Source of the DNA: Collinsella sp. TM09-10AT
GTDB taxonomy: Bacteria > Actinomycetota > Coriobacteriia > Coriobacteriales > Coriobacteriaceae
Direction: 5' to 3'
Length of the DNA: 64,000 nucleotides
Assembly (NCBI RefSeq): GCF_003436275.1
Contig: NZ_QSOP01000007.1
Coordinates: 32,381 to 96,380 of the forward strand
Position numbers and translations under genes: made by a program
The notes under the pieces: model-generated
The model's input: the letters and a program-made list of their open reading frames with translations, nothing else
Told to the model about the DNA's origin: nothing
Databases searched by the model: none
Shown here: one piece after another, positions 58,839 through 64,000 of the stretch
Layout of the letters: the number at the start of each line of letters is the position of its first letter
How positions within the stretch are numbered: position 1 is the first letter of the stretch

Positions 58839-58876
58839 GACGCCTTCAACTGCTTAGGTTGAAGGCGTCTTGATTT
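58839..58876 (+). terminator. Terminator after the DUF1828 gene
   Basis: GACGCCTTCAAC (58839-58850) pairs perfectly with GTTGAAGGCGTC (58858-58869), 7-nt loop, followed by TTGATTT. Confidence 0.85.
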
Positions 58877-58929
58877 ACAAGCGGTATCGACTTAACCTGT
58901 GCAGCTGAGGGTAATTCGCGTTTTTCCTG

Positions 58930-59706
58930 CCGGAAGCATACTACGTGCCGAGCGTGTCGGGCCCCGGATGGGCCTGGACCGATGCTGACCACCTGGAGTT
59001 TAACGGCTACGTGGCTGAGGCCATCGGCGCAGATGGCGACATGGTGCTGACGTTTACCGGGCAAAACTCCGTGATATAGTCGCATGCGACCGATGCGGTC
59101 ATCACGCTATGCGACATGGAAGTGTGGGGCAACCAGGCACTTCGCGGTACCGGGACCCTGACGGCGACGAGCCCCCAGTGCATGATAACGTTTCACAGGC
59201 GTTCGCGTTGGACGTTGCACCGTCGATGCCTCGTGGCTGGATACGACCGGTGCCGATGGCAGCGTTGCGCGCACGGGCGGCTCGCTTGTGTCTGCGCGGT
59301 TTGTGGTGCCTTCCGGCGGGGTCTTTGGTGCTGAGGTGGGTAGATGCTGCCGGGGGCCGTGGCCGCGTATGTGGTGATTGGACCCGTTGTGGCCACGCCA
59401 CCGGCTGTGTGGAGACCGATGGATGCGGCGCGTGGGTGGCAGGGCGGGCTAGCCTGCTGGCGGTGCCGGTCATGTTGCAGGGCAGCCCGGTGCTTGGTAG
59501 TTGACGGACCTCGTAGCGAAGCCCACGAACGCAGCGCCCAAGACAATCACAACGACCAGGCCACGGTGGCCACGTCGTCCAAGCCCAAGACTGCCACCGC
59601 GACAACTTTAGCTCTTCTCAAAACCGGCGACAACAACTGGATTACTGCTACCTTTACACTGCTTTTTCCGGGAATAGTGTTTCTAGGTGCAGCATATTAT
59701 TGCTGA
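58930..59706 (+). pseudogene. Decayed copy of the LPxTG surface-protein gene
   Basis: Aligns with the gene at 55712 from SVSGPGWAWTDADHL onward: FNGYVAEAIGADGDMVLTF, an in-frame TAG near 59077, then DMEVWGNQALRGTGTL. After frameshifts and an internal deletion it ends LLKTGDNNWITATF plus a hydrophobic tail, a degenerate sorting signal (LLKTG for LPKTG). The signal peptide and start are missing. It is shorter than the intact gene by roughly 200 bp over the same span. Confidence 0.88.
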
Positions 59707-60109
59707 AACACTTTTTGAATTTTCTAGCTTAGGCACCACCAAGTACCGTGAAATGGTACCGCCAATATTGAGCTTAGTCCCCGGTGAATTATTTTTACCT
59801 GCGATCCGCCCCAGGGAGCCGCTGTATGTCGACCTTGCATATGTCGACTTTGACCGCGTTGAGCGCGATCCCGCCCATGATTGCATGCGTATTGATTCCG
59901 CCGCCGGGTCTTGAGTTCCACTCCCTCTTCTTGAACTATCTGTAGAAGACCGGTGAAGAGGTGCCTCGCCTCGCTTCATTAGCTCAAAATGCATCGACCG
60001 TCTATTAGTTGCGAACGATGTTCAATTATCAATGCAGAAGGCACCTTCGGCCTTAGGGGTCATTCCTGTATTCAGGGTTCCTGATTTGACACAGTTACCT
60101 AATTTTGAA
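59707..60109 (+). other. Unassigned stretch between surface-protein pseudogene and retron
   Basis: About 400 bp with no convincing gene. A frame to 59914 reads YREMVPPILSLVPGELFLP and EPLYVDLAYVDFDRVE, which looks like real but broken coding sequence of unknown family. A small hairpin AAGGC/GCCTT lies near 60040. TTGACA at 60086 has no good -10 at the right distance. Confidence 0.35.
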
Positions 60110-60137
60110 TTTGCATCAAATGGATGACTGGTAAAAT
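60110..60137 (+). promoter_or_regulatory. Candidate retron promoter (extended -10)
   Basis: Extended -10 TGgTAAAAT (TG at 60129-60130, hexamer 60132-60137) preceded after 16 nt by TTTGCA (60110-60115). Expected transcription start near 60144-60145, exactly where the ncRNA inverted repeat begins. Confidence 0.55.
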
Positions 60138-60144
60138 ACACTTC

Positions 60145-60252
60145 ATAGCCGGTTCGAATTAGCGTTTGCGCATCGCAATCGGATATGTGTTGTTTGCACA
60201 TTATATTCTGCTACGTGTCTATTAAGTACGACTCTACGGAGGAACCGGCTAT
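60145..60252 (+). ncRNA. Candidate retron ncRNA (msr-msd)
   Basis: 108 nt ending 19 nt before the RT start. Its ends are perfect 11-nt complements, ATAGCCGGTTC (60145-60155) and GAACCGGCTAT (60242-60252), matching the a1/a2 arms of retrons. Shortly after a1 comes TTAGCG (60159-60164), whose G at 60162 sits where the branching guanosine occurs in Ec86-type ncRNA. Hairpins TTGCG/CGCAA (60166-60178) and ATGTG/CACAT (60185-60201) follow. No long msd stem is seen, which is a weak point. The candidate promoter predicts its 5' end. Confidence 0.5.
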
Positions 60253-60271
60253 CAACTTTAAGGAAAATCTG

Positions 60272-61897
60272 ATGCTCAACGAGCTGCAGTCGAAGACAGA
60301 TCTGGCAGGGTTTCTTGGCCTGTCTATAGAAAAGCTTGATTTCTTTGTCAATTCATCCTCCATGTATGACCTATACAGAAATAAATTGATTCCTAAAAGA
60401 AATGGCGGCTATCGAGAGCTATTAATCCCAAGATCTGATTTAAAAAAGGTTCAACGAATTATCGCTAAAGAGCTAGAAAAAAGCTACAACCCTTTGCCTT
60501 GTGTGCACGGTTTTGTAAAGGGTCGATCAATACAAACAAATGCTGAGACCCATATTGGCTCACAAGTAATTGCTGGCATTGATATTAAGGATTTCTTTCC
60601 TTCAATCTCATCTAAACGGGTATATGGCCTTCTTGTTTCGAAGAAGTTAGGTCTCACCCCTGAAGTTGCATTCTGCATTTCTAGACTTGTCGCCACACCA
60701 AAAGGGCTCCCTCAGGGAGCTCCCTCATCCCCTTTAATTTCGAACATGATTTGCCTTGGCATGGACAAACAGCTTATGCATCTATCGCATGAGTATCATT
60801 ATCAATACACGCGATATGCCGATGACCTAACGTTCTCTTTTAAAAGCTCTTTTTATTTTTATCGACACTTTTGCTCAGAGGAAAAGCTCAGGTTGCCCAA
60901 CAAAATACGAAACGCGATCACTGACTTCCATGGAACCGAGTCATTTGAGATCAACGAAGATAAATCGTTTTACAGTTGCAGTTTCTCAAGACAGCTAGTC
61001 ACGGGCGTTGTCTGTAACCAAAAGACAAATATAAAGCGCGAGCAATATCGGCGACTCCGCTCAACGCTCCACCGACTAAGCAATAGCGACATTGAAGGCG
61101 CGATGGGCTGCTATTACGGTAAATCCATCGCTAAACTCACCGACGCAGAGAGAGGGATATTTCAAGCGGCTCTTCGAGGAAGTCTAAATTTTTATAAGTC
61201 TCTTATTAAGAATCCCTGGACATCGAGACCGCTCCTGCGTTTAGGCAGCCTCTACAATAAAACGAAACCAGAAGATACGCCTGTTTTCCCAGTCGCACTT
61301 CAGCAAGACTCGCTTCTGTATCTAGAAGGAGAGGATGACAAAGAAACCCCGTTTGAGGGTTTAGGGTTTTACTTAACCGGCTACGGCCTTGTGACGGCGT
61401 GGCACGTGATATGCGATGCCGTTTCTCATGACATGGAAAGAAGGGAAATAAAAGTATCCAGCTCAGATAAGACCCCGCTTGCTAAATTTAAATTTAGCAA
61501 ATCGATCGTTCAAGACAACAAGCGCGATGCTGTAATACTACGAGAAGTTCCTCAAGAAATCTTAAAGAAGATCCCCAAGCTTCCAGCAGTCATGGATTTG
61601 CCCGTAAAGGGGGATAAGATCTCCGCTTATCAACAGCATTTTTCCGAATCTAGATTCAGCCTTGAATTGCACAGTGGGGATTTGCTCAGGGTCGGAGATC
61701 CAAGCGAAGAGGGCACACTTTGTTATACGAATTGCTCATTTCAGCATGGAATGAGTGGTGGGCCAGTGTTTAATGACTTGGGTCAGGTCATTGGCATAGT
61801 ACATACTGCAACTGAGCAGGGAAAACTTGGCTCTTTCCTTCCTTTAAGGGATTGTATCCGCTCATCCGATGTTTATGGAGAGTGGCAGGTCTTCTAA
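60272..61897 (+). CDS. Retron-type reverse transcriptase fused to trypsin-like serine protease
   Basis: 541 residues. RT domain (about 30-320): GGYRELLIPRS, the retron NAxxH motif as NAETH at 90-94, catalytic GIDIKDFFPS near 102, LPQGAPSSPLISNM near 146, the YADD box at 182-185 and the retron VTG motif at 243-245. C-terminal domain (about 345-541) of chymotrypsin/trypsin_2 type with His378 (TAWHVI), Asp419 (RDAVIL) and Ser495 (HGMSGGPVF), a full triad in the right order. ATG 60272 is chosen because AAGGA lies 7 nt upstream; the frame is open farther but overlaps the ncRNA. Fused protease replaces a separate effector, so RT plus ncRNA may be the whole antiphage unit. AT-rich. Confidence 0.9.
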   Translation: MLNELQSKTDLAGFLGLSIEKLDFFVNSSSMYDLYRNKLIPKRNGGYRELLIPRSDLKKVQRIIAKELEKSYNPLPCVHGFVKGRSIQTNAETHIGSQVIAGIDIKDFFPSISSKRVYGLLVSKKLGLTPEVAFCISRLVATPKGLPQGAPSSPLISNMICLGMDKQLMHLSHEYHYQYTRYADDLTFSFKSSFYFYRHFCSEEKLRLPNKIRNAITDFHGTESFEINEDKSFYSCSFSRQLVTGVVCNQKTNIKREQYRRLRSTLHRLSNSDIEGAMGCYYGKSIAKLTDAERGIFQAALRGSLNFYKSLIKNPWTSRPLLRLGSLYNKTKPEDTPVFPVALQQDSLLYLEGEDDKETPFEGLGFYLTGYGLVTAWHVICDAVSHDMERREIKVSSSDKTPLAKFKFSKSIVQDNKRDAVILREVPQEILKKIPKLPAVMDLPVKGDKISAYQQHFSESRFSLELHSGDLLRVGDPSEEGTLCYTNCSFQHGMSGGPVFNDLGQVIGIVHTATEQGKLGSFLPLRDCIRSSDVYGEWQVF

Positions 61898-62664
61898 CTA
61901 GATTGTCATACATTCTGGCCCAAAACGCTCATCGCTTCAGACTTGAAACAAGGTGTCTGCTGCTTCTACTTAAACGGTGACAATCGGAAAAGCCATAAGG
62001 GGGTGCTGAGTTAGATGCTGGAAAACGGGCCAGTCAGGAAGATATAGAGCGGCGGACTGTATAACATTTCGTTCTAGTACGACTCTGAGACCTATGCGGG
62101 AAAGCATGAGGGGAGCGGCTTCTCCGGAAAGATAAAGCTCGCGGATTTCGTCGGTCTGGAGACGGGTGCTTTTTATTTAAGGCAGCGTGCGGACCGATGG
62201 GCTCTACTCATGTTCATAGATCAGGCAACCATACTTGGGGGTTACGTTCAACTTGATTATGGCATTCAGTTTGCCTACTCAGAGACACGAGAGGACGGAG
62301 CCGTTCGCGTAGCTGTCGAACGCCCGGTTGATTTTGGTGTTTACCACGTTGAACCATCTGCCTGCGGTTAGAAGGTTCAACGTCGAAGGATTTACTACTG
62401 ATGACCTCAATTTCTTGACAGAATTTATTGATAAAACGCCCCGTTTATCTTTGAGCTCGCCGAACAGCAAAAAGTCGGACCAAAGCCTTCGGCGATGATT
62501 TCCTGACGTTCTATTGTTAAATGCCCAGTAAGTTGATTACCAAAATTACTGTCGACACCACTCACCCATGCCGACGACATCGTCTGAATTGTCACGCTGT
62601 TGGCGCTTCCCTCGTTAATAGCATCGCTTCTTAGGCCACAACTGGCTGTCGAAACTCCCGTTTT
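61898..62664 (+). other. Decayed coding stretch after the retron
   Basis: No intact gene. Between about 62060 and 62370 one frame reads KIKLADFVGLETGAFYLRQR and VQLDYGIQFAYSETREDGAV before stops, so it looks like a broken gene; family not recognised. Stops and frame changes precede and follow it. No insertion-sequence ends or terminator for the RT gene were recognised. Confidence 0.4.
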
Positions 62665-62784
62665 CCGAAATTCGGGGAAAATAGGGGCGGCTGAGCACAA
62701 CCCGATTTTTGGCAACAATACCGTCGGTCGCAGAAGCGTAAATCCGGGGTTTAGTCGGCTGATCTCTGTTTTCCCGCACTTCCG
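62665..62784. repeat. Intergenic repeat element, copy 2
   Basis: About 120 bp ending in CCCGCACTTCCG (62773-62784), identical to the right end of copy 1 at 56930-56941. The left end CCGAAATTCGGGG is an imperfect match to the copy 1 left end. Similarity to copy 1 is strongest over the right 63 bp and resumes beyond the element into the small ORF at 62859. Confidence 0.65.
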
Positions 62785-62858
62785 TATACGACCCCTCGAT
62801 TAAGGTTATATTAACGCGCGGCGATTACTTCCCATGCAATCGGCGGTAAAATCTCGCC

Positions 62859-63056
62859 ATGGTTACGCTCGCCGATATAGCCTCTGCATTCTCTCGCGTG
62901 GACCACACCTGCAACGTCGCCGACCTGATCGACGCAGCTCTAAGAACAGAAGAATTATGAAAGGATTCAAACACCGAAGAGCCTGCAGCATCAAAAGTGT
63001 CAGACCGGCGAGATCTGTATCGTAGACATCGTTCGAGAGGGGATGACCGAAAATGA
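62859..63056 (+). pseudogene. Small ORF with in-frame TGA, upstream of the XRE regulator
   Basis: Starts MVTLADIASAFSRVDHTCNV and runs 33 codons to a TGA at 62958. The same frame then stays open (KDSNTEEPAASKVSDRRDLY...) to a stop at 63054-63056 that overlaps the next ATG as ATGA, which suggests the original gene ended there and the TGA is a lesion, perhaps from TGG. Alternatively the protein truly ends at 62957. A relative of its first 14 residues occurs at 57014. Function unknown. Confidence 0.45.
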
Positions 63057-63759
63057 CCCGCGCCTACAGTGAAGTTTATCTCGAGGACGCTATGAGAACG
63101 CTGGGCGAGGCAGTCGATTTTGCCCTCTGCGACCAGGGACTGACTCCGACCGAACTGACGGCGATCTTGTCAAACGCTTTTGAGATGAAACAGTTTGAGC
63201 GCGGTATCCCACGCGTTGTCTGCGGCATGTCGGGCGATGAGCTTGTGCGCGAGATCATTGTCCACGCGGGTCTGAAGCCCGTCGAATTCAGGGAGGCCTA
63301 TCCGTTCGACCGTTCCCCGCAATACTGAGCAGGTTGGGTTTTGGCATACACGCAATGGACGTGCGGCCTAGGTTTTAGCGACCTTTTTGAAGTGGCGCCA
63401 CTCGATTGGGTTATCGGCTCGTACCATCCGCTTCACGAGGCCTCCGAAGTTAAATTCGCCCAGATAGTCATTGATAAATGGAACAAAGCCCAGGCAGGCA
63501 AAAAGGGCCTCAAGGCAGCACGAAAGGCAGCCGGCCTGACCCAAAAGCAGCTGGCCGCCCAATCGGGAGTCAAAATCCGTGCCATACAGCTCTACGAGCA
63601 AAACCAACTGGACCTGCGCCGTGCCTCGGTATCCTCGGCATTGGCGCTCGCAAAACCTTACACTGCAGCATCGAAGACCTCGTCTGGCAACCGATCGTTC
63701 TTGAGTACGACTCCTGTTGCCACTGTGATGTGCTCCCCGGCATTGCGTCGCGCGTATAG
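63053..63759 (+). pseudogene. Broken XRE-family helix-turn-helix regulator
   Basis: One reading frame from ATG 63053 (MTRAYSEVYLEDAMRTLGEA) is interrupted by TGA at 63326 (SPQY*AGWVLAYTQW), where a Trp codon would restore the sense. It continues to an HTH of XRE type (GLKAARKAAGLTQKQLAAQS, then AIQLYEQNQ). At about 63654 an A-run is one base short: adding an A restores ALALAKTLHCSIEDLVW to the stop at 63759. Two independent lesions make it a pseudogene. Related proteins act as regulators or antitoxins in toxin-antitoxin-like operons (family recall, moderate certainty). Confidence 0.72.
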
Positions 63760-63804
63760 AATCTAAGCATCCGCACACCAGCTATGAAATGGAATGGACG
63801 CCAC

Positions 63805-64000
63805 ATGGAAATCCCCAGCACCCTGTGCAGCAATGTGTACGACTTCGCGTTTTGCCCCGAGCCCTGCTACGAACGCCTGGCCGACCTCGCCGACCCCGAG
63901 GACTGGGGTCCCGGCAACCGCATCCTCAAAAACTACCTGTCGTTTTCGTGGTACCGTCAAGATTCTTTCGCAAATTGATCGAGGCGGCCTCGGCCCCGCC
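63805..64000 (+). CDS. N-terminal part of a DUF3825-like protein (broken or cut by window end)
   Basis: Begins MEIPSTLCSNVYDFAFCPEP, then CYERLADLADPEDWGPGNRI and LKNYLSF. The FAF...LADLADPEDWG...ILKNYL pattern resembles the start of DUF3825-type proteins. The frame meets a stop at 63976-63978 just after NYLSFSWYR; the neighbouring frame stays open to the end of the window (GTVKILSQIDRGGLGP), so a frameshift is likely. An in-frame ATG at 63784 is an alternative start. It follows the broken regulator closely and was probably its operon partner. Confidence 0.45.

Noticed and set aside
59687..59914. 75-codon ORF overlapping the pseudogene end
   Set aside because: Contains protein-like segments but has no start signal and overlaps the surface-protein pseudogene; probably a fragment, described under the intergenic entry.
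63053..63759. TGA as selenocysteine or recoded Trp
   Set aside because: A frameshift also breaks the gene and no SECIS-like hairpin follows the TGA; decay explains all lesions. Kept as a low-interest check.

Overview
The window looks like chromosome of a gut actinobacterium of class Coriobacteriia, most likely Collinsella or a close relative. This is inferred from the GC-rich, C/G-ending codon use of the housekeeping genes, the complete glycogen cluster, an LPxTG surface protein and the intergenic hairpin elements. No rRNA or other phylogenetic marker is present to prove it.

Layout. 1-2690 (minus): MacAB-type export operon, with the permease cut by the window edge. 2823-9597: L,D-transpeptidase, L-serine ammonia-lyase, metK and (plus) gltX. 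9808-15763: priA, def, fmt and rsmB as a plus-strand translation/replication group, then a small zinc-ribbon protein. 15852-28892 (minus): a starch/glycogen block of a GH13-GH77 fusion enzyme, glgA, glgD, glgC, glgP and glgB. GlgA and GlgB carry long Lys/Ala/Thr-rich tails, and repeated GGTAAAAC motifs lie upstream of the fusion gene and of glgB. 29227-30754: a HAD phosphatase, thiamine diphosphokinase and tRNA-Ala(GGC).

30755-46458 is an exopolysaccharide/capsule locus. It has a long untranslated leader, a NusG-family antiterminator (LoaP/RfaH-like), an initiating sugar-phosphate transferase, glycosyltransferases, UDP-ManNAcA synthesis (wecC, wecB), a Wzy/EpsG-like polymerase, a Wzx flippase, a PLP aminotransferase, an ATP-grasp enzyme and rmlA/rmlB. 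The nucleotide-sugar genes wecC, wecB and rmlB keep native high-GC codon use. The transferase, polymerase and flippase genes are clearly AT-richer, the usual mark of an exchanged cassette.

46470-64000 is an accessory, defence-like island full of decay. It contains a membrane-anchored coiled-coil protein, uncharacterised proteins including a frameshifted gene with a HEPN-like RX5H motif, and a 1209-residue STAND-type NTPase with a nuclease-like N-terminus lying between two decayed 3' ends of a UDP-glucose dehydrogenase gene. It also has an AbiH-family protein, an LPxTG surface protein, a DUF6978/DUF1828-like pair, a decayed second copy of the surface protein, a retron-type reverse transcriptase fused to a trypsin-like protease with a candidate ncRNA and promoter directly upstream, and a broken XRE-regulator operon followed by a truncated DUF3825-like gene.

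The strongest candidate for a little-described system is the retron (60110-61897): promoter, inverted-repeat-bounded ncRNA, RT and protease effector in one compact unit. The STAND NTPase is second. A set of intergenic hairpin elements, two of them exactly 102 bp with 33-nt arms, is the main unexplained structure in the core part of the window.
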